NCBI GenBank assembly: GCA_016722375.1
Contig: JADKJG010000001.1
Location: forward strand, 124,001-188,000
From: Bacteroidota bacterium
GTDB taxonomy: Bacteria; Bacteroidota; Bacteroidia; Chitinophagales; LD1
Reading direction: 5' to 3'
Length of the DNA stretch: 64,000 nt
Position numbers and translations under genes: made by a program. Within the stretch, counting starts at the first letter, position 1, and each line of letters opens with the position of its first letter. Positions 9,451-18,287 of this stretch are shown here, piece after piece. The notes under the pieces were generated by a model that had not been told where the DNA came from, ran no database searches, and was given only the letters and a program-made list of their open reading frames with translations.

Positions 9451-9864
9451 ATGAAAAAGCTATTCTTATTTTCTATGGTCTTTGCAGGACTTTCTATTCC
9501 ATTTACATCTCAAGCTCAGGAAACCATTTCGCAGGTAGCAGGTGCCACCAGAGCTAATACAGTTACCCCTGAAGGACGCGCGAAAATGATTACTGAGAGG
9601 ATTAACTCAATAGTAAAACTCAGTCCTGAACAGTATAATAAAGTTTTAGCCATAAATATGGAGTCTCTGCAAGAACAAAATGGAAAGGAGGCTGTCAGGG
9701 CTGACGCGGCAGGATTAACAGCCCGTCCGGTAAACAACCTGATGGATAAAATTAAAGCGGTTCTTACTCCCGCTCAAATCAAATTACTGGATAAATCAAG
9801 GTCATCGGAAAATGGTTCAACCCAACAACTGATTAGCCCCGCTAATCAGAGTCCTGCGAAATAG
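9451..9864 (+). CDS. Small secreted protein of unknown function
   Basis: 137 residues from the ATG at 9451, which starts a clean signal peptide (MKKLFLFSMVFAGLSIPFTSQAQ). The mature part is helical (ITERINSIVKLSPEQYNKVLAIN, then LMDKIKAVLTPAQIKLLDKS), resembling small exported helical proteins of the Spy/DUF4890-like type, although I cannot name the family securely. It ends just before a bidirectional terminator shared with pnp. TTTACTTTG at about 9410 resembles a weak Bacteroidota -7 element. Confidence 0.65.
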   Translation: MKKLFLFSMVFAGLSIPFTSQAQETISQVAGATRANTVTPEGRAKMITERINSIVKLSPEQYNKVLAINMESLQEQNGKEAVRADAAGLTARPVNNLMDKIKAVLTPAQIKLLDKSRSSENGSTQQLISPANQSPAK

Positions 9865-9893
9865 CGATTACTTTATACTTCCTTTTGGAAAAC

Positions 9894-9921
9894 AAAAAAG
9901 CCACCTTCCGGTGGCTTTTTT
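9894..9921. terminator. Bidirectional rho-independent terminator
   Basis: Six A, stem GCCACC, loop TTCC, GGTGGC, six T. It is symmetric, so it can end both the plus-strand small secreted gene and the minus-strand rpsO-pnp transcript, which converge here. Confidence 0.92.
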
Positions 9922-9941
9922 GTTTGTCTTAACTGTTGGTA

Positions 9942-12065
9942 TTAGTTTTGCTCAGCATTTCCTAAAAGTACCTTGCGAGAAAGTTTAAACTTACCGGTCT
10001 TATTGTCAATTCCAAGAAGTTTGACCTTAATCACTTCATTCTCCTTGAAAATGCCATCCATATTTTCCAGTCGCTTATCAGAAACTTCAGAAATATGCAG
10101 CAAACCCTGTTTGCCCGGCATAAATTCAACAAAGGCACCGTAAGGCATGATAGACTTGACTGTTGCTTCATAAATCTCACCAATCTCCGGTTCAGCTACA
10201 ATCCCTCTAATTTTCCGAACCGCCGCATCAATACCCTCTTTATTAGCTGAGAATATTTCAATCTTACCCTGATTCCCTATTTCTTCAATCACAATCGTCG
10301 TATCAGTTTCACGCTGCATTTCCTGAATCACCTTTCCACCTGGTCCGATAACAGCACCGATGTACTCTTTATCTATCATCATGCTAAATACACGCGGCGC
10401 ATGTGGCTTATAATCTTCGCGAGGCTTATCAATTGTCTTCAGCATTTCGCCAAGGATATGAAGTCTTCCTTTTTTTGCCTGATTTAACGCCTGAGTTAAA
10501 AGTTCTTTAGACAGGCCTTTAATCTTGATATCCATTTGGCAAGCGGTGATGCCATCGGCGGTTCCACATACTTTGAAATCCATATCGCCCAAATGATCTT
10601 CATCCCCCAAAATATCTGATAGGATTACATATTTACCTGTCTTTTCGCTCGAGATTAAGCCCATCGCTATACCCGATACCGGTTTGCGGATCGGAATACC
10701 TGCATCCATCAAAGCCATAGTACCAGCGCAAACCGTAGCCATAGAAGAAGATCCATTTGACTCTAGAATATCGGAAACAACCCGAATAGTATAAGGCAAA
10801 TCGGTCGGCATCACTTTAGATAAAGCGCGATGTGCCAGATTTCCGTGACCTATTTCTCTTCTGCCTACACCGCGAGAGGTACGAGCTTCACCTACTGAAT
10901 AAGGCGGAAAGTTATAGTGTAGCAAAAATTTCTTTTCATAGTTATATATCGCACCATCAATCAACTGTTGATCCAGTTTGGTTCCTAAGGTTACCGTGGT
11001 CAGCGACTGAGTTTCTCCTCTGGTGAACAGCGCCGAACCGTGGGGACCAGGAAGATATCCTGCTTCGCTCCAAATACCGCGCACCTCATCCATCTTTCTG
11101 CCATCCAAACGTTTGTTTTCAGCCAGCATCACATCGCGTACGGCATCATACTCCACTCCTCCCCAATATAAACCAATTAAGAAAGATTTTTCCTTCTTCT
11201 CTTCAGCGGTCAGCGTGGCGACAAATTCTTCCTTGATGGCATCAAACAATTCCTTACGTTTCGCCTTATCATTGATTTCCTTACCGGCTACTACGCAACA
11301 TTTATCATAGCAGGCATCGCGCATTCTCTTTCTAAGATCTTCATCATGCTTCTCGTGTTCGTAGGTGCGTTTCACTGTTTTACCAGTCTCCACTTCAAGT
11401 TCCTTCAATACTTTGATCTGGCTTTGAATAGTTCCATGAGCAAACATGATAGCTTCTACCATATCTGCTTCATTCACTTCATTCATTTCCCCTTCAACCA
11501 TCACAATAGAAGTTTCTGATGCAGCTACAATCAAATCAATATCCATGCCGGCATCCACCACATCCTTTTTCGGGTTGATGACCAGTTGTCCGTTCACCTT
11601 TCCAACGCGCACTTCAGAAATAGGTCCGTTGAAAGGAATATCAGAAACCGATAGTGCCGCAGAAGCAGCTAAACAGGCAAAAGCATCCGGCAGTTCATTC
11701 AAATCACCTGAAATCAGCGTTACCTGTACGACAACATTCGCATGAAAGTCTTCTGGGAATAAAGGGCGCAACGCCCGGTCAATTAATCGGGAAACTAAGA
11801 CTTCATCATCAGAAGGTTTTCCTTCTCGCTTAAAAAAAGCTACCGGGAATCTACCGACGGATGCCATGCCTTCACGATACTCTACCGTCAGAGGCATGAA
11901 GTCCACTCCTTCTTTCGCATTTTTATCGGCACAAGCCGTGGCCAGCAACATTGTGTTGCCGTATTTCACCAAGGCTGAACCGTCTGCTTGTTTAGCCAGT
12001 TTACCGGTTTCGATTTCTACAATTCTTCCTCCTCCGAGGTCAATGGTTTTTTTAATGATATTCAT
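9942..12065 (-). CDS. pnp: Polyribonucleotide nucleotidyltransferase (PNPase)
   Basis: About 707 residues; phosphorolytic 3'-5' exoribonuclease and core RNA-decay enzyme in the cytosol. Domain order is two RNase PH cores (first with LFPEDFHANVVVQV; second with FTRGETQSLTTVTLGT and RREIGHGNLAHRAL), then a KH domain (IGPGGKVIQEMQRET), then an S1 domain (YGAFVEFMPGKQGLLHISE). The ATG at 12065 is preferred over the TTG at 12083. It lies downstream of rpsO on the same strand, the same order as in enterobacteria, with an intervening hairpin that may partly separate expression. Confidence 0.97.
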   Translation of the reverse strand: MNIIKKTIDLGGGRIVEIETGKLAKQADGSALVKYGNTMLLATACADKNAKEGVDFMPLTVEYREGMASVGRFPVAFFKREGKPSDDEVLVSRLIDRALRPLFPEDFHANVVVQVTLISGDLNELPDAFACLAASAALSVSDIPFNGPISEVRVGKVNGQLVINPKKDVVDAGMDIDLIVAASETSIVMVEGEMNEVNEADMVEAIMFAHGTIQSQIKVLKELEVETGKTVKRTYEHEKHDEDLRKRMRDACYDKCCVVAGKEINDKAKRKELFDAIKEEFVATLTAEEKKEKSFLIGLYWGGVEYDAVRDVMLAENKRLDGRKMDEVRGIWSEAGYLPGPHGSALFTRGETQSLTTVTLGTKLDQQLIDGAIYNYEKKFLLHYNFPPYSVGEARTSRGVGRREIGHGNLAHRALSKVMPTDLPYTIRVVSDILESNGSSSMATVCAGTMALMDAGIPIRKPVSGIAMGLISSEKTGKYVILSDILGDEDHLGDMDFKVCGTADGITACQMDIKIKGLSKELLTQALNQAKKGRLHILGEMLKTIDKPREDYKPHAPRVFSMMIDKEYIGAVIGPGGKVIQEMQRETDTTIVIEEIGNQGKIEIFSANKEGIDAAVRKIRGIVAEPEIGEIYEATVKSIMPYGAFVEFMPGKQGLLHISEVSDKRLENMDGIFKENEVIKVKLLGIDNKTGKFKLSRKVLLGNAEQN

Positions 12066-12191
12066 TTTGTCTTGTGCAGCCAAGGTTGATTTACCTCAAC
12101 TTATTTTTATGGCGGGAATTGCAATACGCTTGCTTTTGTTTAGCGTCAGGGTCCATCCCAAAACCTACCCGGACTTTTTCATCAAATCTTT

Positions 12192-12233
12192 ATAAAAAGC
12201 GAAAGGTTCGCCACAGCGAACCCTTCACTTTAT
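12192..12233 (-). terminator. Hairpin between rpsO and pnp
   Basis: On the minus strand the stem GGTTCGC with a 4-base loop is followed by a T-rich tail. It lies after the rpsO stop and before pnp, so it may be an rpsO terminator with partial read-through, or an RNA-processing site as in the classic rpsO-pnp operon. Confidence 0.7.
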
Positions 12234-12235
12234 TT

Positions 12236-12505
12236 TTACTTTCTGATTCCGAGTTTTTCAATCAACTTCCGGTAGCCCATCAAATCTTGCTTCATCATAT
12301 AGTTAAGCAATCTTCTTCTTTTACCCACCATACGCAATAACGATAAGGTATTAGCATGATCTTTCTTGTTCGTGCCCAAGTGGCCGGATATGTGATTAAT
12401 CCGTTCGGTGAACAAGGCAATTTGAGCCGCAGTAGATCCGGTATTTTTCTCCGTACCGCCGAATGTTTTGAAAATGTTCTTTTTGGTTTCTGTTGTAACT
12501 GGCAT
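12236..12505 (-). CDS. rpsO: 30S ribosomal protein S15
   Basis: 89 residues, exactly the family length, from the ATG at 12505 (MPVTTETKKNIFKTFGGTEK). Central residues show HxxxHLxxNKKDHxxxxxLLRMVGKRRRLLNYM, the 16S rRNA binding core of S15. The longer open frame to 12556 is rejected because it crosses the promoter. It is transcribed from a well-formed Bacteroidota promoter at 12527-12556 toward pnp. Confidence 0.97.
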   Translation of the reverse strand: MPVTTETKKNIFKTFGGTEKNTGSTAAQIALFTERINHISGHLGTNKKDHANTLSLLRMVGKRRRLLNYMMKQDLMGYRKLIEKLGIRK

Positions 12506-12526
12506 TATTCTATTTATTTGAGCGCG

Positions 12527-12556
12527 CAAAGATATAAGGACTTTTGGAAAGAACAA
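12527..12556 (-). promoter_or_regulatory. Bacteroidota-type promoter of rpsO
   Basis: On the minus strand, TTG (12556-12554), a 19-base spacer, then TATCTTTG (12534-12527), a full TAnnTTTG -7 element. The rpsO ATG follows 21 bases downstream. Confidence 0.75.
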
Positions 12557-12644
12557 CCTATAAATTAAAATAGTATATCAGGGGGAACAACCTTACGACC
12601 TCTAAGACAAAAGGAACAGTCGTCCCATCTAAAAATATACCCGC

Positions 12645-13535
12645 TTAATGCTTTGGAAATACCCTGTTTGCTTCGCGCAAACAAGATTCAAAGGCAGGAA
12701 GGCTAAAAGGACCTTCGATCTGCGTATCCGTAAAATAATTAACTAGATTTTCGGTGGGCATATTACCAATAAGGTCGTCATCCGCCATAGGGCAACCTCC
12801 ATATCCGTGAATCGCTGCATCAAATCGGCGGCATCCATTTTGGTAGGCAGCATCAATTTTCACCCGCCAATTGTGTGGGGCAGTGTGAAGGTGAGCGCCA
12901 AATTCAAGCTGAGGAAATGCCGGAACCAGAAAAGAAAAAAGTTCGCTGATGCCTTTGGGTTCGCCCACGCCGACGGTATCGGAAAGCATAAAGATCTTGA
13001 TGTCGAGTTTGGCGAGTTGTTCGGTCCATTTAAAGACAATATCTGGATGATAAGCGTCGCCGTAAGGATTTCCAAAGCCCATACTAAGGTAGATGATGAG
13101 TTCCTTGTTGTGGCGCAACGTTAAATCCTTGATAGATTTCACCCGGTCCAAAGCCTCTTCTATGGTGGAGTTGGCATTGCGGCGTTGAAAGGTTTCTGAA
13201 ATGGAGAATGGGAAGCCGAGACAGTCAATTTTTGGAAAGGCACAGGCCTGACGGGCACCTCGCTCATTGGCTATTATAGCAATTAGTTGCGTGTCAGTGT
13301 TATCCATTTGCAACCCCTCTACCACAAGAGCAGTGTCAGCCATTTGGGGGATTTTTTCGTGGGAAACGAAACTGCCGAAATCTATCGAATGATAGCCTAC
13401 CTCAAGCAGTTTGTTGATATAAGCAATCTTTTTTTCAGTGGGGATAAAACCCTTGATCCCCTGCATGGCATCGCGGGAACATTCAATAATCTTTACTTTC
13501 TCTTTACTCACCTGCCAAACATAATAGATTTGCAA
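12645..13535 (-). CDS. HMG-CoA lyase-like aldolase
   Basis: About 296 residues of the HMGL/pyruvate carboxyltransferase TIM-barrel family. It opens with VKIIECSRDAMQGIKGFIPTEKK (the R-D and substrate-binding start of the barrel), has the DTVGVG strand, a metal-binding HLHT, and the C-terminal GYGGCPMADDDLIGNMPTE, matching the HMG-CoA lyase catalytic-loop signature. The expected reaction is cleavage of HMG-CoA to acetyl-CoA and acetoacetate (leucine breakdown). A GTG at 13511 is an alternative start and looks closer to the usual N-terminus. There are no neighbouring leucine-pathway genes. Confidence 0.85.
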   Translation of the reverse strand: MQIYYVWQVSKEKVKIIECSRDAMQGIKGFIPTEKKIAYINKLLEVGYHSIDFGSFVSHEKIPQMADTALVVEGLQMDNTDTQLIAIIANERGARQACAFPKIDCLGFPFSISETFQRRNANSTIEEALDRVKSIKDLTLRHNKELIIYLSMGFGNPYGDAYHPDIVFKWTEQLAKLDIKIFMLSDTVGVGEPKGISELFSFLVPAFPQLEFGAHLHTAPHNWRVKIDAAYQNGCRRFDAAIHGYGGCPMADDDLIGNMPTENLVNYFTDTQIEGPFSLPAFESCLREANRVFPKH

Positions 13536-13658
13536 AACTGTACAAATTAGTATGAAGGGCTTGCCAATAATTGATAAACTGATTGGCTGTACTGCCCCCT
13601 TCTTTAACCATTGCGATTAAGCCGTTTTGAAGAGGCAAAGCTAATACAAATCCAATGA

Positions 13659-14276
13659 TCAATATCCGTAGGTTGATACCTGAATACTCGGGTCGCTCGG
13701 CAAGCCATAACCGGCACGCCCTACGGCTGTGATACGCACCCAATGAACTTTGCCCGGTGCCAGATTTATGATGTCGTGTCGCGTTTGCGCCACCACTTTA
13801 TAAATTCTGAAGCTTTCAGCAACCGGTTGTGCATCGCTCACCTCTACAATATAGGCCACGGCTCCTTTCACCTTTGCCCAAACGGCGTGGATGCTTCCCA
13901 CATATCTCCCACCGCGTGTGCGAAGTTTGAGCACCTTGCTCACCGGAACCGGTGCGCCCCGGAGAATGACCTCAAAGCCGCTGGAGAGAATCACTTCCTG
14001 GTCGCCATGTGATTCCATCTGCACATAAGCCGCCAGTTCGCGAATAGCCGACAACATTTCTTTCAGCCGCAGCGTTCGGGCGTCAATATGATTCTTTCCG
14101 CCATTGGCCGCCTTGATATAAGCGGCTTCCAAAGCTTTGATTCGGTTCGTAACAAAGGCTAATGTTGGACTGGGTGCCGGGAACTTCGGATTGCCCGTCA
14201 TCATCCGTACTATATTCCTCGCCCGCTCTATTTGATTCGGAATGCTGAGGTCTTTAAATCCTATTCTGATACGCAT
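13659..14276 (-). CDS. FN3-domain protein with N-terminal helical region (paralog family member 1)
   Basis: 205 residues from the ATG at 14276 (MRIRIGFKDLS). Residues ~10-110 are helical with the family landmarks NPKFPAPSPTLA and VILSSGFEV. Residues ~115-205 form a fibronectin type III fold (VWAKVKGAVAYIVEVSD, LAPGKVHWVRITAVGRAG, SDPSIQVSTYGY). No signal peptide is visible. Three further paralogs or relics lie at about 44, 55 and 56.5 kb with the same N-P-x-F-P...L/I-S-S/A-G-F/Y layout. This is a Bacteroidota family of unknown role; I infer a binding function from the FN3 fold only. Confidence 0.75.
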   Translation of the reverse strand: MRIRIGFKDLSIPNQIERARNIVRMMTGNPKFPAPSPTLAFVTNRIKALEAAYIKAANGGKNHIDARTLRLKEMLSAIRELAAYVQMESHGDQEVILSSGFEVILRGAPVPVSKVLKLRTRGGRYVGSIHAVWAKVKGAVAYIVEVSDAQPVAESFRIYKVVAQTRHDIINLAPGKVHWVRITAVGRAGYGLPSDPSIQVSTYGY

Positions 14277-14560
14277 AACATTGAATTTTATGATTAACAA
14301 TCTGTGACATCAAGACGCTATTAAACTGTAAATAGAAATTAGAAGTTTGTAAGTACTTCAAAGTGCAGGCTTAACAAAACGTTCAGACAACCCGTACTCG
14401 TAATAAATTCTACTGCATAGCAGTTGAAAAATTTCTTAGTAAATCATTGTGAAACAAGCGTTTGAGGGCTGTACCTTTTTCCAACTGTCTATTGACTTTA
14501 AAGTAGTAATGAAGCAACGATTTTTTTACTAATAAAACCATTTCTGGCACGATTACCACA

Positions 14561-17500
14561 TCAATTCAAATTGCTGAAATTGACGGGCACCACTCGCGAA
14601 ACCCCCTGTTCCGGCATGGTGACACCGTAGATAGCATCTACTGAACTCATCGTCATCTTATTGTGCGTAACGATGATGAACTGAGATGCATTTGAGAACT
14701 GTTGAATGATTTTATTGAACTTGGAGATATTGTTATCATCTAACGGAGCATCCACCTCATCGAAAATACAGAAAGGGGCGGGCTTCAATAGATAAAGCGA
14801 GAACAACAAAGCAGTAGCGGTGAGGGTTTTTTCTCCCCCCGAAAGTTGGTCTATAACCGTAGGGCGTTTGCCTTTGGGTTTTGCTACGATTTCAATCTTT
14901 GATTCCAACGGTTCATCGGGATTAACCAGAAACAAATCACACTGGTCGTCAGCACTAAAGAGCGTATGGAACACACTGACGAAACTTTCGCGTACTTTAT
15001 TGAACGCTTCAATGAACTGGGTTTTAGCCGTGTCATCAATTTCTTTGATTGTAGTGAGCAGGGATGTTTTGGCATCGTCTAAGTCTTTACGCTGCGCAGT
15101 GATAAAATCAAAACGCTGCTTCATCTCTTCAAAGGCTTCTAAAGCCATCGGGTTGATTTCGCCGAAGTTATCCAGGCGCTTCTTCACTTTATCAACTTCT
15201 ATTTGGACTTCTGCGATGGGTTGCACCATTTCAAATTCTTCGTTCAGTATGATGTTGATGTCCACATTGAACTCAACGCTCAATCTTTCCTTCATCGAAG
15301 TGAGCGACAACTTAAGTTCATTAAATTTTTCGCTGATGTTGCCCAGCAGGTTTACTGCATTGTCGCGATTGCGAGCCAGTTCTCTTGACTTTCCGTCCTG
15401 TTCATTGATCAAAGCCCGCGAATCATAGTAACCCTTTTCGGCCTCTTCCACTTCGCTTTGATAGCTTTCCTTGTCAGCATAGTTAGAAAGCAAGGCCGTT
15501 TCAAGGTCTTTCAACTTCTTCTGACTTTCTTCCATCTGCATCTGACATTCCAGAATGATTTCATCGTTGCGGGTCAACTGGATAGTGAGGGTTTCTATTT
15601 GGCTTCTCTTAAAGCCTAATTCCTGCGTGATAGAGTTCACCCGATTTTGTTGTTGGTGAAACTCAATATTCTTTTGATTGTATCGAGAGGAAGCTTCGCT
15701 GAGCTTATTCGTTAACTCAATGAAATCTTTATCTGTCTTTTCCAGAACACCTTTGGCAGAAGACTGCGTTTCGCGAAGGGCTGTTAAATCTATATTAATC
15801 GAATCCACTTCTTGTTTCAGTGTTTCGAGCCTTGTCGTTATATCTTTACTCCGCGCATCGGCGGTCTCCAGAAACTTTACCAGGTTCTGAATATTGGCTT
15901 GTGAAGCGGAGAAACTTGAATTTAGTTGCGTAGCAATCGTTCTCTGTGAGTCAATATCTCGTACCAAAGAAGAAGCCTTGAGCTGATTGATTTTCACCTG
16001 AGCATTGGCCACCTGCTGATGAAGTTTGTAAGAAGAAACTTCGAGCACCTTAATTTCTGCCTGCAACTTCTCCAAGTTCTTGGCCCGACCTATTTTCTTT
16101 CCTTCAAACAAACCGACCGCACCGCCGCTCAAGGTAAAGTCGCGACGGATATAGCGCCCGCTTTTAGATAGCACAACTACCTTCTTTCCTTGTGTATTCA
16201 TGTGCGAGCCATCCTCAAACGAGCCGTTGTCCTCCATCATATAAACGCGGTCCAAAAGAAAGGCTCCCAGCTTTTTGTAAGTAGCATCTAGTTCTACCAA
16301 ATCAATGACCGGCTTGGCATTCTCTATCGAAATGGCTGCGTTCGCATCATACTTTTCAAATTCGTCAAGAATAAAAAAGTTGGCGCGGCCCATCGAAGAG
16401 TCATTCAGCATCTTCACCGCCATGATCGCCTCCTGAATATTCTGAACCACATAGTAATTCAAGTATGGTTCCAAATAGTTCTCAATGGCCACACGGTATT
16501 CTTCAGCACAATAGATTATATCAGAAAGCAAAGGCGCTTCTTTGCTCCATTTGGCATTCTTCTTCAAAAACTTAATAGACTCCGGAAAACCCTCCAGATT
16601 CTCTACCAAACTCTTCGTCAGTTCGTATTCATTTTTCTTAGCGTCGAGTGAACGGGTTTCCTTTGTCAGTTCCTGTCGGGTGTTTTCGATAGCTGTTTCT
16701 AACTCTGTAATTTCCTTCTTCTTGCTTTCCTCTTCCTGAATCAGTTGATTCAGTTTTACTTCGGCCTTTTCTTTGTCTGACTTTAATTGGTCGAAATTCT
16801 TCTGCAATTGTTCCAGTTCCTGTCGCTTGCTAGTCATGTCCGCATCGCTCTGCGACAAATCGCGTTGCAGGCTTTCATTGCTGCCGCGGTTCACGGCCAG
16901 TTTCTTTTCCAGTTCAAAAATCTGTCGCTCTTTTTCGGTGAAAAGCTTCTGTTCGCTGGTGAGGGTATCTTTCAGACTACCATGTCGTGAACGAATTTCA
17001 TTCAATTCATTTTCCAACACAGCCAACTCTCCTTTTCGCGCTTCCAGAATTTGAGATTCGCTTTCAGAATCCATTTCTAATTTGCTGATGGAGAGCTTCA
17101 ACTTCTCCACTTGGTCTGTCGCCTCGATGATTTGTTTCTCGGCAGAGTCCCTTTTATCTAAAGCATATTTGATTTGAGAGTTAAGAAGGTTTCGTTCATT
17201 TTCCTTTTCCCCCACCCCTGCCACCAGGCTATTCAGCTTCTTTTGCACCTCAGAGAGTGCCTTTTCCTTATCTACATTGTCCAGCTTTTCTTTTTCTAAA
17301 GTAGCTTCAGCTCGAGCAATGGCTGCCTCCAGCTCCATTTTATTATCCTCTTCCTTCTGCTTTTTCTCTTCGAGGGTTTTGAAAGTCTCCTTATAGTTCT
17401 GTAGGTTATATTTTGCCAAAAGCAAACTGAGCACCTTATATTCTTCCTTCAATTCATAGTAACGCTTGGTCTTTTTCGCCTGAGACTCCAAGGTTTTCAA

Positions 17501-18103
17501 TTGCCCTTCTATTTCAAACAACAAATCCTTCACTCGTTCCAGATCGGCATCAGTGCTCTTCAGTTTGTCCAGCGTCTCTTTCTTGCGTTTCTTGTATTTT
17601 GAAACCCCCGCAGCTTGTTCAAACAGTTTTCTTCTTGAATTGTCGCGGTCGTTCAGTATCTCATCAATCATTCCCAGCTCGATGATGGCGTAGGAATCAC
17701 TGCCGACACCCGTATCCAGAAATAGAGTAGTAATGTCTTTCAAACGGCAGGAAACTCCGTTCAACAAATACTCGCTTTCTCCATCGCGGAACAAGCGGCG
17801 CGTGATCGTGATGGTTTTGTATTCGGAGGGAACTAGGTTCTTGGTGTTTTCAAAAGTCAAGGAGACTTCTGCCATTCCCGAGGCTTTGCGGTTCTTGGTG
17901 CCATTGAAAATCAGGTTTTCCATTTTCTCCAAACGAAGCATCGAGGTTTTCTGTTCTCCCAACACCCAACGAATAGAATCTACTACATTGGATTTACCGC
18001 AACCATTCGGTCCTACAACACCGGTTATCTTGTTGTTGAAGTGAATCGTCGTCTTCTCCGCAAAGCTCTTGAAGCCTTTAATCTCTAATGTCGTTAATTG
18101 CAT
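14561..18103 (-). CDS. smc: Chromosome segregation protein SMC
   Basis: 1180 residues, normal for bacterial SMC, the ATPase core of condensin. Walker A GPNGCGKSN sits at about residues 32-40; long coiled coils flank a hinge at about 510-650 (ending GGAVGLFEGKKIGRAKNLE). The C-terminal head has the ABC signature LSGGEKTLTATALLFSLY and Walker B FCIFDEVDAPLDDNN, with the D-loop following. The frame is intact throughout. The 280 bases downstream contain no gene and no clear terminator. No scpA or scpB is nearby. Confidence 0.98.
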   Translation of the reverse strand: MQLTTLEIKGFKSFAEKTTIHFNNKITGVVGPNGCGKSNVVDSIRWVLGEQKTSMLRLEKMENLIFNGTKNRKASGMAEVSLTFENTKNLVPSEYKTITITRRLFRDGESEYLLNGVSCRLKDITTLFLDTGVGSDSYAIIELGMIDEILNDRDNSRRKLFEQAAGVSKYKKRKKETLDKLKSTDADLERVKDLLFEIEGQLKTLESQAKKTKRYYELKEEYKVLSLLLAKYNLQNYKETFKTLEEKKQKEEDNKMELEAAIARAEATLEKEKLDNVDKEKALSEVQKKLNSLVAGVGEKENERNLLNSQIKYALDKRDSAEKQIIEATDQVEKLKLSISKLEMDSESESQILEARKGELAVLENELNEIRSRHGSLKDTLTSEQKLFTEKERQIFELEKKLAVNRGSNESLQRDLSQSDADMTSKRQELEQLQKNFDQLKSDKEKAEVKLNQLIQEEESKKKEITELETAIENTRQELTKETRSLDAKKNEYELTKSLVENLEGFPESIKFLKKNAKWSKEAPLLSDIIYCAEEYRVAIENYLEPYLNYYVVQNIQEAIMAVKMLNDSSMGRANFFILDEFEKYDANAAISIENAKPVIDLVELDATYKKLGAFLLDRVYMMEDNGSFEDGSHMNTQGKKVVVLSKSGRYIRRDFTLSGGAVGLFEGKKIGRAKNLEKLQAEIKVLEVSSYKLHQQVANAQVKINQLKASSLVRDIDSQRTIATQLNSSFSASQANIQNLVKFLETADARSKDITTRLETLKQEVDSINIDLTALRETQSSAKGVLEKTDKDFIELTNKLSEASSRYNQKNIEFHQQQNRVNSITQELGFKRSQIETLTIQLTRNDEIILECQMQMEESQKKLKDLETALLSNYADKESYQSEVEEAEKGYYDSRALINEQDGKSRELARNRDNAVNLLGNISEKFNELKLSLTSMKERLSVEFNVDINIILNEEFEMVQPIAEVQIEVDKVKKRLDNFGEINPMALEAFEEMKQRFDFITAQRKDLDDAKTSLLTTIKEIDDTAKTQFIEAFNKVRESFVSVFHTLFSADDQCDLFLVNPDEPLESKIEIVAKPKGKRPTVIDQLSGGEKTLTATALLFSLYLLKPAPFCIFDEVDAPLDDNNISKFNKIIQQFSNASQFIIVTHNKMTMSSVDAIYGVTMPEQGVSRVVPVNFSNLN

Positions 18104-18287
18104 AAACTTATATTACCGGTGAAATCAGGTTCTCTTAACTGTTGAAGTCTATCACCTCCTTACTGTCCTTTGTTAAAAGATGGACGAAAATAGGAAAACG
18201 CCCTCCCCAAGGGGCGGAAAGCAGCAAGACGTTTCCACATGTTTTCAACAATTTAAGCAAGCGGGTATTCCGGCTCCCAAACATCCC

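Noticed and set aside
13504..13743. 79-codon minus-strand frame between the HMG-CoA lyase-like gene and the FN3 gene
   Set aside because: Overlaps both real genes in another frame and shows no domain.
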